Shown here: positions 6,925 through 16,084 of the stretch, piece after piece
Numbering within the stretch: position 1 is the first letter of the stretch
Layout of the letters: the number at the start of each line of letters is the position of its first letter
Notes under the pieces: generated by a model
What the model saw: the letters and a program-made list of their open reading frames with translations, nothing else
The model's database searches: none
What the model was told of the DNA's origin: nothing
Made by a program: the position numbers and the translations under genes
Origin: CAVUNY01 sp963768585
GTDB lineage: Bacteria; Chloroflexota; Anaerolineae; Anaerolineales; Anaerolineaceae
DNA: 64,000 nucleotides
Direction of reading: 5' to 3'
Assembly: GCA_963768585.1 (NCBI GenBank)
Contig: CAVYIF010000015.1
Span: forward strand, 1-64,000

Positions 6925-8828
6925 ACCCTCGCTCTCGTCCCCCGACCGGTTCCCCACGGCCGCGCATCAGCTTTGCGCCGCTTGGACGAGCCATTCGCTA
7001 CCTGAGCCATTACCGCAAGATCGCGGCGATCGCCTATTCATCACTTCTTATTGCAACGGCAGCCCAATTGATGGTGCCCCAACTGGTGCAAAACATCATC
7101 GACGCGATTACCAACGGCTTTCTGGCCCAGCAGTTAAACGCCATCCCAGACGCATACCGCTCCGCGGCTCTGAACCAGGCGGGATGGTCGCCAGAACAAT
7201 TCCAGAGTTATTTAAACGGTGGGGAACAGGCCCTGCTCTACGCCGGCCTGCTGATCGTGGTCTTTTCGGCCGCCAGGGCTTTATTTTCCTACGCTCAAAA
7301 CTACAATGGCGAACGCGTTTCTCAAAGCATCGCCTTCGATTTTCGCAACGACCTGTACACCAAAATACAGCGTCTGTCTTTCAGCTACCACGACCAAAAC
7401 CAGACCGGCCAGCTCATGATTCGCGCTACGGATGATGTGGAAAAACTGCGCACGTTCATCGGGCAGGGTCTGCTGATGACCGTCCAGGCGGTGGTCCTGC
7501 TGACCGGCGCCCTGACGCTGCTGGTGATCACCAATGTTCAGCTGGTGATCATCATCTTACCGGTGCTCCCGGTGGCATTTGTAATGTTCCTGGTGTTTGG
7601 ACGGGTCACGCAGCCGCTTTTCATGCTGGCCCAGCAAAAGCTGGCGCGCCTCAATACCGTGCTCCAGGAAAACCTGGCTGGCATCAAGGTGGTCAAGGCC
7701 TTTGCCCGCGAACCGCAGCAGCAGAAGCGTTTTGATGTGGCCGCCGTCGATCAAATGCAGCAGCAAATTCAAATCGCCCGCGTATTTTCCTTTCTTTTCC
7801 CGGTAGTTTTCCTGATCGCCAACCTGGGCCAATCGGCCATTCTTTACTTTGGTGGGCAGCAAATTGTGAACGGCACGTTGACCTTCGGCGAGTGGCAGAA
7901 ATTCAGCCTGTATCTGATGTATGTATTTTTCCCTTTAGGGCAGCTCGGTTTCATTATTTCACAAATGTCGCAGGCCGCAGCTTCGGCCACCCGTATTTAT
8001 GAAATCCTCGACACAGAAAACGAAGTAGCCAACAAACCTGGTGCGCGGGCATTGCCTGCCATCCAGGGCAAGGTAGACTTTTCTAACGTGACCTTCCGCT
8101 ATTTCGGCGGCGGCGACCCGGCGCTGAAAAATGTCAGCTTTTCTGCGCTGCCGGGCCAGACCATCGCCCTCCTGGGCGCAACCGGCAGCGGTAAGAGCAC
8201 GATCATCAACCTCATCCCGCGCTTTTACGATGCCAGCGAAGGCACGGTCAAAATCGACGACCTCGACGTGCGCGACGTGACAATCGAATCGCTGCGCACT
8301 CAGATTGGGATCGTGCTCCAGGATACGACCCTGTTCAGTGGTACGATCCGCGACAATGTGGCCTTCGGGCGCCCCGAGGCCAGCATGGATGAGATCACCG
8401 CGGCGGCTCAAGCAGCGTCAGCGCACGATTTCATCAAAAGCTTCCCTGACGGGTATGAAACCAAGGTCGGTGAACGCGGCACAACCCTGAGCGGCGGCCA
8501 AAAACAGCGCCTGGCGATCGCCCGCGCCCTGCTGTTAAACCCGCGCATCCTGATCCTGGACAATTCAACTTCATCCGTTGACACGGTGACCGAATTCCAG
8601 ATCCAGCAGGCCCTCAGCCAGCTAATGACCGGGCGCACCAGCTTTGTCATCGCCCAGCGGATCAGCACGGTCCGCAATGCCGACCAGATCCTGGTGCTCG
8701 AAAAAGGCCAGCTCGTGGCGCATGGCAAGCATGATGATTTAATGGAAAACAGCCCGATTTATGCGGAAATTTACAGCTCACAGCTGGTCGAGGATACCCC
8801 CGCGGAAACTGTAGCCATCACAGGTTAA
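6921..8828 (+). CDS. ABC exporter half-transporter, degenerate-site subunit
   Basis: 635 residues: six-helix exporter domain (about 30-345) followed by an ATPase domain (about 375-620). Walker A GATGSGKST (near 419) and a canonical LSGGQ signature (near 523) are intact. The Walker B motif reads ILILDNSTSSVD, with Asn in place of the catalytic Glu (near 548), and the H-loop reads IAQRIST, with Gln instead of His. This is the non-hydrolysing ATP site typical of heterodimeric exporters such as BmrCD or TM287/288. It pairs with the next gene to expel drugs or lipids across the membrane; the substrate is unknown. Confidence 0.9.
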   Translation: MNPRSRPPTGSPRPRISFAPLGRAIRYLSHYRKIAAIAYSSLLIATAAQLMVPQLVQNIIDAITNGFLAQQLNAIPDAYRSAALNQAGWSPEQFQSYLNGGEQALLYAGLLIVVFSAARALFSYAQNYNGERVSQSIAFDFRNDLYTKIQRLSFSYHDQNQTGQLMIRATDDVEKLRTFIGQGLLMTVQAVVLLTGALTLLVITNVQLVIIILPVLPVAFVMFLVFGRVTQPLFMLAQQKLARLNTVLQENLAGIKVVKAFAREPQQQKRFDVAAVDQMQQQIQIARVFSFLFPVVFLIANLGQSAILYFGGQQIVNGTLTFGEWQKFSLYLMYVFFPLGQLGFIISQMSQAAASATRIYEILDTENEVANKPGARALPAIQGKVDFSNVTFRYFGGGDPALKNVSFSALPGQTIALLGATGSGKSTIINLIPRFYDASEGTVKIDDLDVRDVTIESLRTQIGIVLQDTTLFSGTIRDNVAFGRPEASMDEITAAAQAASAHDFIKSFPDGYETKVGERGTTLSGGQKQRLAIARALLLNPRILILDNSTSSVDTVTEFQIQQALSQLMTGRTSFVIAQRISTVRNADQILVLEKGQLVAHGKHDDLMENSPIYAEIYSSQLVEDTPAETVAITG

Positions 8829-8872
8829 AATTTTGACCCCGGATTTGGGGATAGAAACGACAGGAGCGACTT

Positions 8873-10858
8873 ATGTTTGGTGGTGGTCCAGGCCGCATGA
8901 TGCGGCAAGAAACATCAAAACCGGTGGATGTCGGTAAGACTCTCGGCCGGTTGGCAAGTTATTTTAAACCCTATTGGCCGGTGCTGATCCTGGTGCTGGT
9001 ATTGATCCTGATCAACACTTACTCCCAGGTCATCACCCCGGAATTGACCGGTCAATCGGTTGACTGTTACCTGACCCCGGCAACCGAAAGCCGGCTGGCC
9101 AGCCGGACGGCCCAAATTCCAGGACTGACTGGCCAGGCCGGTGCCGCGGCAACATCGGCCAACTGCTGGTTCGATCAGCTGCCGGCCGGCGCTACCGCCG
9201 CCGATTACATCGCCGGTCTGGGAAAATTGATCCTGATCATTCTGGGTCTGTACATTCTCGGCGCCGTCATGGGCGGTCTGCAGTTTTTCCTGATGACCTA
9301 CGCCGGGCAGCATGTGCTGAAATCGCTGCGGGTGAAGGTTTTCAAACATCTGCACATGCTGTCGCTGAATTACTACGCCGAAAACGAAGCCGGCAACGTG
9401 ATGAGCCGCATCACCAATGATATGGACACGCTCCAGCAGGCGATTGGTTTTGCCCTGGTCAGCGTGACCAGCGGCGCCTTGCTGCTGGTCTGGGTGGCTT
9501 ACAATATGTTGGCTAAGAATTGGGGCTATGCCCTGATCAGCATGGCCGTCGTGCCAGTCATGGCGGTGGCGACCAGCATCATCTCAAACCGGGCCCGCAA
9601 GGCCTTCCGGGTCACGCGCAAAGAAATCGGCAAAGTCAATGCCGATCTGCAGGAGAGCATCTCGGGAGTACGTGAAGTGCAGGCCTTTGGACGAGAAGAA
9701 GCCAACATCCAGTCCTTCCGCCAATCGAATGCCGCCAACCGCGACGCCAATATCGCCGCCGTAGCGATTACCGCCAGCCTTTCTCCAATGCTTGAAGCGT
9801 TCGGATACCTGGCGATCGCCATCACGACCATTGCGGGCGGCATCTTGCTGCTGCGCGGCTCCACCTTCCTGGGCACAACCATTTCACTGGGCCTGATCAT
9901 CACCTTCCTGGGGTACGTGCAGCGCTTCAACCAGCCCATCCAGCAAATCTCGACCCTGTGGGCCAACCTGCAAAGTGCTGTCGCCGGTGCGGAACGCATC
10001 TTTGGCATCCTGGATATCCAACCGGATGTCACGGATGCACCCGGCGCGATCAGCATGCCTGCCATCCAGGGCAAGGTCGAATTCGAACACGTCGACGCCG
10101 CGTATATCAAGAACGACCCGGTGTTGTGCGATGTCAGCTTCACCACACAGCCGGGCCAGATGGTAGCCATCGTGGGGCCGACCGGCGCCGGGAAAACCAC
10201 GATCATCAACCTCATCCCGCGCTTCTACGATGTCACCGGCGGGCACATCCGCATCGACGATATCGACATCACCCAGGTAACCCGCGAAAGCCTGCGTGAG
10301 CAGATCGGGATCGTGCTGCAGGACACCTACCTGTTCAGCGACACGGTGATGAACAATATCCGCTTCGGCAAACCGGATGCGACCGAAGAGGAGGTCGTCG
10401 CCGCCGCCAAACTTTCGCGGGCGGATGAGGTCATCCAACGCCTGCCATTGGGCTATAACACCGTACTCGGTGAGCATGGCGCCGGGCTCAGCCAGGGCCA
10501 GCGCCAGCTGCTCTCCATCGCCCGGGCTGCCCTGACCAATCCGCGTATCCTGATCCTGGACGAGGCGACTTCCTCGGTGGACACCCGGACAGAGCGCCAA
10601 ATCCAGACGGCCCTTGACGAACTGCTTAAAGGGCGCACCAGCTTTGTGATTGCCCACCGCTTGAGCACAATTCGCAACGCGGACCAGGTGCTGGTGATCG
10701 AGGATGGGCAGATCGTAGAACGCGGTCGTCACGAGGAACTGCTGGCGAAGAAGGGCGCTTATTACAATTTATATATGCGCCAGTTTGTGCGCGAGGAAAA
10801 TAAAAACGGGCACCTGCCCGATGTCGCTGCCAGCAGCCAGCTAAAGAACATTTCATAA
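8873..10858 (+). CDS. ABC exporter half-transporter, catalytic subunit
   Basis: 661 residues with the same exporter plan. Walker A GPTGAGKTT (near 434), Walker B ILILDEATSSVD with the catalytic Glu, and IAHRLST with the switch His are canonical, whereas the signature is LSQGQ rather than LSGGQ. This is exactly complementary to the upstream subunit: one competent and one degenerate ATP site are expected in the heterodimer. An unusual extracellular insertion of about 50 residues with two cysteines (near 63 and 102) lies between the first two membrane helices. The start is ATG at 8873, after an AGGAGCGAC ribosome site, 44 bases after the previous stop. Confidence 0.92.
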   Translation: MFGGGPGRMMRQETSKPVDVGKTLGRLASYFKPYWPVLILVLVLILINTYSQVITPELTGQSVDCYLTPATESRLASRTAQIPGLTGQAGAAATSANCWFDQLPAGATAADYIAGLGKLILIILGLYILGAVMGGLQFFLMTYAGQHVLKSLRVKVFKHLHMLSLNYYAENEAGNVMSRITNDMDTLQQAIGFALVSVTSGALLLVWVAYNMLAKNWGYALISMAVVPVMAVATSIISNRARKAFRVTRKEIGKVNADLQESISGVREVQAFGREEANIQSFRQSNAANRDANIAAVAITASLSPMLEAFGYLAIAITTIAGGILLLRGSTFLGTTISLGLIITFLGYVQRFNQPIQQISTLWANLQSAVAGAERIFGILDIQPDVTDAPGAISMPAIQGKVEFEHVDAAYIKNDPVLCDVSFTTQPGQMVAIVGPTGAGKTTIINLIPRFYDVTGGHIRIDDIDITQVTRESLREQIGIVLQDTYLFSDTVMNNIRFGKPDATEEEVVAAAKLSRADEVIQRLPLGYNTVLGEHGAGLSQGQRQLLSIARAALTNPRILILDEATSSVDTRTERQIQTALDELLKGRTSFVIAHRLSTIRNADQVLVIEDGQIVERGRHEELLAKKGAYYNLYMRQFVREENKNGHLPDVAASSQLKNIS

Positions 10859-10898
10859 AAAAGGCGTTTTTGCCGATAAAGCAAAAGCGCCTTTTTTT
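10857..10898. terminator. Bidirectional terminator between ABC exporter and histidine kinase
   Basis: A 17-bp stem (10857-10873 with 10881-10897, one G-T pair) with a CGATAAA loop, flanked by A-runs on one side and T-runs on the other. It serves both convergent genes. Confidence 0.85.
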
Positions 10899-12663
10899 AC
10901 TTTCGGGCTAATTTTAAGGGGAGCTTCACGACCGCAGTTGTACCCTTGTTTTCTCCGCTTTCCAAAGACAGGCTGCCTTTAATCTGCTGGATATACTGCG
11001 CCGCGATCGCCAGGCCCAGCCCTGTTCCGGATGTGGTGCTGATATTGGATCCCCGGTAGAAGGGCTGCGTCACCCGCGATAATTCCTCCTGCGGAATGCC
11101 GCAGCCTTGGTCCTTAACCGAAAAGCACAACTCCTCAGCGGCCACATCCAGAATAAAATAGACCGTGCTGCCCCGTGGTGAGAACTTTAACGCGTTGGAC
11201 AGCAAGTTTTCCAACACCTGTCGCAGCAAATTGCTGTCCTGATAGGCTTCCAGATCAGGTCCCTGTTTTTCAAAGCAGATCTGATGCTGGTCGGAGTCGG
11301 ACACGAGCATTTCGTCAATCAGCTGGTGAGAAAGAGCGGCCGGATCGAACCACACTGGCGCAACAAGCGAATGGCTGTGCTCAGTTTGTTCATGGGCGGC
11401 AGCTTTTTCTGCAAGATTTACCAGCCGGTCCACCGCCTGATAAATCCGCTGAAAATGACGTTGGCGTTTGTCATCGGGCCACTCCCTCCCGTAATGGTCG
11501 AGAATTTCTGCCGAAGACATAATCACGCTGAGCGGCGTACGCAACTGGTGAGAGAAATACGAATAAAAACGTGATTTAATCTCATTGACTTCCCGCTCGC
11601 GATCCAGTGCCGTTTGCAGGCTTGATTCGATCTGCTTACGGGCAGAGATATCATGCAGCAGGATCAGGTGACCGGCAAGCAGTTCACGTTGGGCGTACAA
11701 AGGCGTGGCCAAGGCTTCATAATAAACCAACTGCCCGTTGCGCTCGAGGGCAATTTCGGCGTGGCGCGCCGGAACGACGGATAGGGTTTCGGTCAACTGC
11801 GGCAGCAAATCCACCAACGGCAGGCTAATTACCTGGGCCGCACGCACGTTCAAGATCTGCTGCGCAGCGGGGTTCAAATCTGCCACCCGACCCAACGCAT
11901 CCACCACAATCATGCCATCACTCACGCGATCAACCATGGCCCCGCGCGCCACCGGCACCAAATCGAACAGGCGGTAGTGAAACAACCCCCAGGTTAAAAC
12001 CAGACCTGAAACAGCGAATGCGATTGGCGTAAGGTCGTAAACCATGTGGACTATCCGGGAAAGAAAAAGTAAATTTACCAATACCGGAAAAAATGGGGCA
12101 ATCAACAATGCGGCGACCTGATACCTCAGCAAGTTTGGCGCATGCACCACGGCGCGCACCATGAAAAACGCCCCGCTGCCGACCAGTAAATAGGTGTACA
12201 GCATGGCTAAATACAACCAGCCGGTATAATCCACCTCATGAATATTCACCCCATCGCGCACAATAAAACGAACATCTTTAAAGTAAACTCCGGTGATTAC
12301 CAGTCCGAAGATAAAAACCGGAACAATTAACAACATCGCCAACCGGCGCCTATCTACCCAGCGTTCATTTCCAGCCAATACCATGGCAAAAGCAAACCAA
12401 CCCACCGGCAGGGTAAGCACCCCCAGGTAGCCAATCCGCTCCCAGAAGAACTGAACATTCGGGTCCTCGCTCAGCCATCCAACCACATTGGCCAGCAGCC
12501 AGAAGCTGACCGAAAACATCATCGCCGCAGATGCCCGCCCTCCTGGCGTGCTGCGCCGCGTCCAGGCGTACACAAATAGGACCAGGCATACAATCAATGC
12601 GGTTAGCGTACCAATCATATACAAGCGTTCAGCAAACAGCATACCCATTTTTCCTGTAAACAA
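10897..12663 (-). CDS. Membrane sensor histidine kinase (7TM-PAS-HisKA-HATPase)
   Basis: 588 residues. The first roughly 210 residues hold about seven hydrophobic helices resembling the histidine-kinase 7TM N-terminal region. A PAS domain follows (about 225-340; VVDALGRVADLNPAAQQIL). The H-box FSHQLRTPL places the phosphorylated His at residue 372. The N-box NLLSNALKFSP, the G1 box DQGCGIP and the G2 box GTGLGLAIA complete the ATPase. No response regulator gene is adjacent, so this is an orphan kinase here. The signal sensed is unknown. Confidence 0.9.
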   Translation of the reverse strand: MFTGKMGMLFAERLYMIGTLTALIVCLVLFVYAWTRRSTPGGRASAAMMFSVSFWLLANVVGWLSEDPNVQFFWERIGYLGVLTLPVGWFAFAMVLAGNERWVDRRRLAMLLIVPVFIFGLVITGVYFKDVRFIVRDGVNIHEVDYTGWLYLAMLYTYLLVGSGAFFMVRAVVHAPNLLRYQVAALLIAPFFPVLVNLLFLSRIVHMVYDLTPIAFAVSGLVLTWGLFHYRLFDLVPVARGAMVDRVSDGMIVVDALGRVADLNPAAQQILNVRAAQVISLPLVDLLPQLTETLSVVPARHAEIALERNGQLVYYEALATPLYAQRELLAGHLILLHDISARKQIESSLQTALDREREVNEIKSRFYSYFSHQLRTPLSVIMSSAEILDHYGREWPDDKRQRHFQRIYQAVDRLVNLAEKAAAHEQTEHSHSLVAPVWFDPAALSHQLIDEMLVSDSDQHQICFEKQGPDLEAYQDSNLLRQVLENLLSNALKFSPRGSTVYFILDVAAEELCFSVKDQGCGIPQEELSRVTQPFYRGSNISTTSGTGLGLAIAAQYIQQIKGSLSLESGENKGTTAVVKLPLKLARK

Positions 12664-12710
12664 AAAAATTGCTGTAGTTACCCGCTGGCGCGGCGGATGC
12701 GATTTTCTTG

Positions 12711-12755
12711 CGAAAAGGGAAGCCCGGTGATTTGCCAGAATCCCTCTCCTTTTCG
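12711..12755 (-). terminator. Possible terminator downstream of degV
   Basis: CGAAAAGG (12711-12718) and CCTTTTCG (12748-12755) are perfect inverted arms around a 29-base loop in the gap between the degV stop and the histidine-kinase start. There is no clear U-tract, so this is a modest call. Confidence 0.4.
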
Positions 12756-12759
12756 AAGT

Positions 12760-13608
12760 CTAGCGCGTACTCGCGGCCTGCACCACCGCCAACCCTACCG
12801 CTCCCGGACCCACATGCGCCCCAATCACCGGGGTGATATCGACCACCCACGGTTCCTTGCCAGGCGGAAAGAGATGGCTGGCCTGGTGGTGAATCTCCCG
12901 GGCCCTTTCCGGGGCATTGGCATGAACGATGCCCAACTGCTCCAAGGGTCCCAACTCCTTAACCAGGTTGATCACGCGGGCCATACCGCTGGCGCGGGTG
13001 CGCACCATATCCATATCGATCGCTTCCAGGTGGACTTTAAGCACCGGCAGGATATGAAGCCAGGAGCCAACCTGGGCCGTCAGCGAAGAAACGCGTCCGC
13101 TGCGCCGCAGATACTCAATCGTATCCAGCGCGGCAAAGATGTACGTCCGGCGGGACATCTCCTGCACGACCTGGATAATTTCTGTCTGAGACTGCCCGGC
13201 CTGAGCCGCCCGCGCCGCTGCAGCGATGATAAAGCCCCCACCCAAAGAAAGAAAGCCCCCGGTTACCACGTTTACATCAACCGAATGGGTGGCCTGCGCC
13301 GCCAGTCGAGCCACATTGGAAAGGTTGCTCAGTTTATCAGAGATATGAAATGAAATCACCTGGCTGGCCCCTTCTGCCGCAAGCCGCTCGTACACACTGC
13401 AAAAGGCATCCATGCCGGGGGCCGCGGTGGTTGGCGACACAGGCCAATCCACCAGGCGCCGGTAAAATTCACGCCGGGTCAAGTCCACCCCATCTAAAAA
13501 ACTTTGATCACCCACATTAATATAATCCGGGATGATCGTGATCCCCAATTCCGCCGCCACTTCGGACGGTAAATCACAGGTGCTGTCTGTCACGATACGG
13601 ATAGTCAT
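12760..13608 (-). CDS. DegV-family fatty-acid-binding protein
   Basis: 282 residues, normal DegV length. Family motifs: IVTDSTCDLP at the start, SPTTAAPGMDAF near 57-68, and SFHISDKLSNLSNVARLAA near 86-105. DegV/FakB proteins bind a fatty acid and present it to a FakA kinase. No fakA is adjacent. It is divergent from the WYL regulator, sharing about 160 bases of upstream DNA. Confidence 0.9.
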   Translation of the reverse strand: MTIRIVTDSTCDLPSEVAAELGITIIPDYINVGDQSFLDGVDLTRREFYRRLVDWPVSPTTAAPGMDAFCSVYERLAAEGASQVISFHISDKLSNLSNVARLAAQATHSVDVNVVTGGFLSLGGGFIIAAAARAAQAGQSQTEIIQVVQEMSRRTYIFAALDTIEYLRRSGRVSSLTAQVGSWLHILPVLKVHLEAIDMDMVRTRASGMARVINLVKELGPLEQLGIVHANAPERAREIHHQASHLFPPGKEPWVVDITPVIGAHVGPGAVGLAVVQAASTR

Positions 13609-13766
13609 GCCATTTCCCCTACCGGTAGAATGAATAAATTATAGACCCATGCGTGGTTAAATAGGAAAGTCCGGAGGCAATCCAAAGCAGGCAGGAAACC
13701 AGTAAATTCGATCCGGCGCCAATTCACCTTTCCCTTTGCCTGATCGGGCATTGTATAATAATTGCC

Positions 13767-14696
13767 ATGAATCGGATTGAACGCCTGGCCGCTATTCTGC
13801 TCCTGCTTCAGGAACGTCCACACACCTCGGATGAAATCTCGCGGCGTTTTGAAGTCTCCCGCCGCACCATTCTACGCGACGTGCAGGCACTTTCAGAAAT
13901 GGGCGTACCGGTCATCGCCCGCGAAGGACCTGGCGGTGGTTATTCTCTTGCCTCAGATTACCACACCGAACCCCTGCCGCTCACCCGCAACGAGGCCTTC
14001 CTGCTGCTTTTGGCCCTGGATGCGCTGCACCAGCTTTCGGACTTGCCCTTCAAGCGCGAGATGACCTCTTTGGAGACCAAACTGCGGGCGCTGCTGCCGC
14101 AGGGCGCGTTGAGCGGCGCGCATGATCTGCTGGCCAATATTGGCGCGGGCGTTCCCATACGGAATCAGCGCGCACCATTCCTTGAGGACCTGCTGGATGC
14201 AGCCCAATCCGGTCGCTGGGTGCGCATGGTTTACCACTCGGCCGAGCGCACCTCCACCCAGCACATTTTACCCCGCCAGATTTACGCCCAGAATGGCTTG
14301 TGGTACTGCCAGGCATATGCGCATGAGCGCGGCGAAAACCGCACCTACCGCATCGACCGCATCCAGGCTGTCAATCCACCCAACGCCAATTTTCAACCCG
14401 GGCCGGCTCACCCGGTTCTGCCTTATGACCATCCTTCGCATCCTGAAATCCGAGCGCAGCTCACGCCGCGCGGCGCAGACCTGGTTGAAACCGATCCCCA
14501 CATTGGCAGCCGGATGCAGCGTGTCCCCGGGCAAGGCGCCGCGTTATCCTTGCACTGCCCGCCTGGTGAACTGGACTGGTACGCGCGCTACTTTACCGGC
14601 CTGGGGGCCGAGGTGGAAGTTCTTGCGCCAGCCGAGCTGCGCCAGAAGATGGCACAGCTTGGACAGCAATTGCTCGACCAATATCAGAAACGGTGA
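13767..14696 (+). CDS. HTH-WYL (YafY-type) transcriptional regulator
   Basis: 309 residues. An N-terminal HTH (SDEISRRFEVSRRTILRDVQALSEMGVPVI) is followed by a WYL domain (QNGLWYCQAYAHERGENRTYRIDRI near 172-196) and a C-terminal WCX-like extension. Members sense ligands through WYL and usually control the neighbouring gene, here the terpenoid-barrel protein 62 bases downstream. An inverted repeat overlapping its stop codon may be an operator. Confidence 0.88.
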   Translation: MNRIERLAAILLLLQERPHTSDEISRRFEVSRRTILRDVQALSEMGVPVIAREGPGGGYSLASDYHTEPLPLTRNEAFLLLLALDALHQLSDLPFKREMTSLETKLRALLPQGALSGAHDLLANIGAGVPIRNQRAPFLEDLLDAAQSGRWVRMVYHSAERTSTQHILPRQIYAQNGLWYCQAYAHERGENRTYRIDRIQAVNPPNANFQPGPAHPVLPYDHPSHPEIRAQLTPRGADLVETDPHIGSRMQRVPGQGAALSLHCPPGELDWYARYFTGLGAEVEVLAPAELRQKMAQLGQQLLDQYQKR

Positions 14697-14711
14697 CATA
14701 CTGGTGTCACC
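14692..14711. promoter_or_regulatory. Candidate operator GGTGACA-N6-TGTCACC
   Basis: Perfect 7-base arms (14692-14698 and 14705-14711) overlap the stop codon of the WYL regulator and lie about 50 bases before the next gene. A second inverted pair, GGTATC and GATACC, follows just before the AGGAGG ribosome site. A role as binding site for the upstream regulator is inference. Confidence 0.4.
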
Positions 14712-14758
14712 ATTTGGTTGGTATCCTGAATTCAAATCGATACCCATAGGAGGCTGCC

Positions 14759-15661
14759 ATGCAACCCCAGGTTTTTGAACTGGCTCAGGAGTTTATCTGG
14801 CGCAATGCTCGTCTGATCGACCGGCATCTGTACGCCTGCTTGTTTGGTCAGGGACCCAAAGCGGCGGTCGTCGCTGCCTTGAAAGCATACCAGAACCCGG
14901 ATGGTGGTTTTGGGAACGCACTTGAGCCGGATAAACGGGCTCCCACCAGCCAGCCCATCGACGCAGAAACCGCCCTGATTTACCTCAACACAATCGACGC
15001 CCTATCGGATGCGCAGGTAAAACGCGAACTGCTCCTGCCGCTGTGCGGCTGGCTGCAAAGTGTTACCACACAAGAAGGCGGCATACCCTTTGTGCTCCCA
15101 TCGGCCAACGCCTATCCACATACGCCCTGGATGGGCACATCCGACGATCACCCACCCGCCGCAATCAATCCTACCGCCTCGGTGACCGGTTATTTGCTCA
15201 AGAGCGGTCTGCAGCATGCCTGGATCGACCAGGCTGTGGAATACTGCTGGCAGAATATCGAAACATCCACCGATGATGAATTTCACACGATCATGCCCGA
15301 GGTTGTATTCTTGCAAAACGCACCCGACCCGGACCGGGCAGCCGGTTTGCTGGCGCAGCTCGTCCAGCGCACCCGGCAGCACAGTCTGGTGGAGTTGGAC
15401 CCAGACGCGGGCGGTTATGTCCACATGCCGCTGGATTGGGCCGGCCGGCCCGACAGCCCTTTTCGGGTTCTATTTGAGGCTGACACCTTGCGCATTCATC
15501 TCGCCCGGCTGGCAAGACGCCAGCAAGCCGACGGCGGCTGGCCGATTTCTTGGGATACCGTCGGCCCGGCTGCTGAAATGGAATGGCGATCTCGGGTAAC
15601 GATCGATGCGATTTCCACCCTACAGGCCTATCAGGCGGTAGGAATCGATAGCGACGATTAG
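14759..15661 (+). CDS. Terpenoid-cyclase/prenyltransferase-fold barrel protein
   Basis: 300 residues with QW-like repeats characteristic of alpha6-alpha6 barrels (AYQNPDGGFGNALEPD near 42-57 and RRQQADGGWPISWD near 254-267). The DxDD or DDxD catalytic motifs of real squalene or prenyl enzymes are not evident, so catalysis is doubtful; proteins of this type are usually annotated only as prenyltransferase-like. AGGAGG lies five bases upstream of the ATG. It follows the WYL regulator and is probably controlled by it. Confidence 0.75.
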   Translation: MQPQVFELAQEFIWRNARLIDRHLYACLFGQGPKAAVVAALKAYQNPDGGFGNALEPDKRAPTSQPIDAETALIYLNTIDALSDAQVKRELLLPLCGWLQSVTTQEGGIPFVLPSANAYPHTPWMGTSDDHPPAAINPTASVTGYLLKSGLQHAWIDQAVEYCWQNIETSTDDEFHTIMPEVVFLQNAPDPDRAAGLLAQLVQRTRQHSLVELDPDAGGYVHMPLDWAGRPDSPFRVLFEADTLRIHLARLARRQQADGGWPISWDTVGPAAEMEWRSRVTIDAISTLQAYQAVGIDSDD

Positions 15662-15663
15662 GG

Positions 15664-15957
15664 TTATTTTCGTACCACCCAGATCACTTTGCCAAGCAGC
15701 CAATCGATGGAAATGGGACCAAATTCCTGGCTGTCGAGGCTGACCGGGCGCGTGCCGCGTACTGTGAGCTGACCCTGCGTGGGGCGAACTTCATCGACCA
15801 GTTTGACCAGGATACCATAGTCGGGATGCTGAAAAACGACCCGGTCGCCCGGTCGCGGGCCGCCCACCAGCCAATACCAATCGGTCGCCAGCACCAGATC
15901 CCCCTCGGTCAGCAGGGGCAGCATGCTTTGTCCCTTCACCCTGAAAAAACGGATCAT
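15664..15957 (-). CDS. sodX: Nickel-type superoxide dismutase maturation protease
   Basis: 97 residues of the S24/S26 signal-peptidase-like family. The nucleophile sits in KGQSMLPLL (Ser11) and the general base lysine in GILVKLVDEV (Lys52), followed by a short beta-rich end. SodX proteases of this size remove the propeptide of NiSOD to expose the nickel-binding His. Position directly downstream of sodN on the same strand makes the assignment strong. Hairpins lie between the two genes, which probably lowers sodX expression relative to sodN. Confidence 0.85.
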   Translation of the reverse strand: MIRFFRVKGQSMLPLLTEGDLVLATDWYWLVGGPRPGDRVVFQHPDYGILVKLVDEVRPTQGQLTVRGTRPVSLDSQEFGPISIDWLLGKVIWVVRK

Positions 15958-15976
15958 TTTTCGTAATCACCCAATA

Positions 15977-16008
15977 TTATTCGACCGCCGGCTGTGGCGG
16001 TCGAATAA
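15977..16008 (-). terminator. Hairpin between sodN and sodX
   Basis: A perfect 13-bp stem (15977-15989 with 15996-16008) with a six-base loop, 19 bases before sodX. It may be a partial terminator or mRNA stabiliser that sets the sodN:sodX ratio. Confidence 0.65.
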
Positions 16009-16026
16009 ACTAAAATTTCTCTTTTG

Positions 16027-16062
16027 CAAGATGTCCAAAAAGGTACCTTTTTGGACATCTTG
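16027..16062. repeat. 36-bp perfect spacerless palindrome downstream of sodN
   Basis: Two 18-base arms meet at 16044/16045 without spacer around a GGTACC core. On the minus strand the second arm follows a T-run, and the whole sits 22 bases after the sodN stop. It may terminate or protect sodN mRNA. It is the second zero-spacer perfect palindrome between genes in this window. Confidence 0.85.
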
Positions 16063-16084
16063 TTTGTAAATATGAAAGAAGGGG

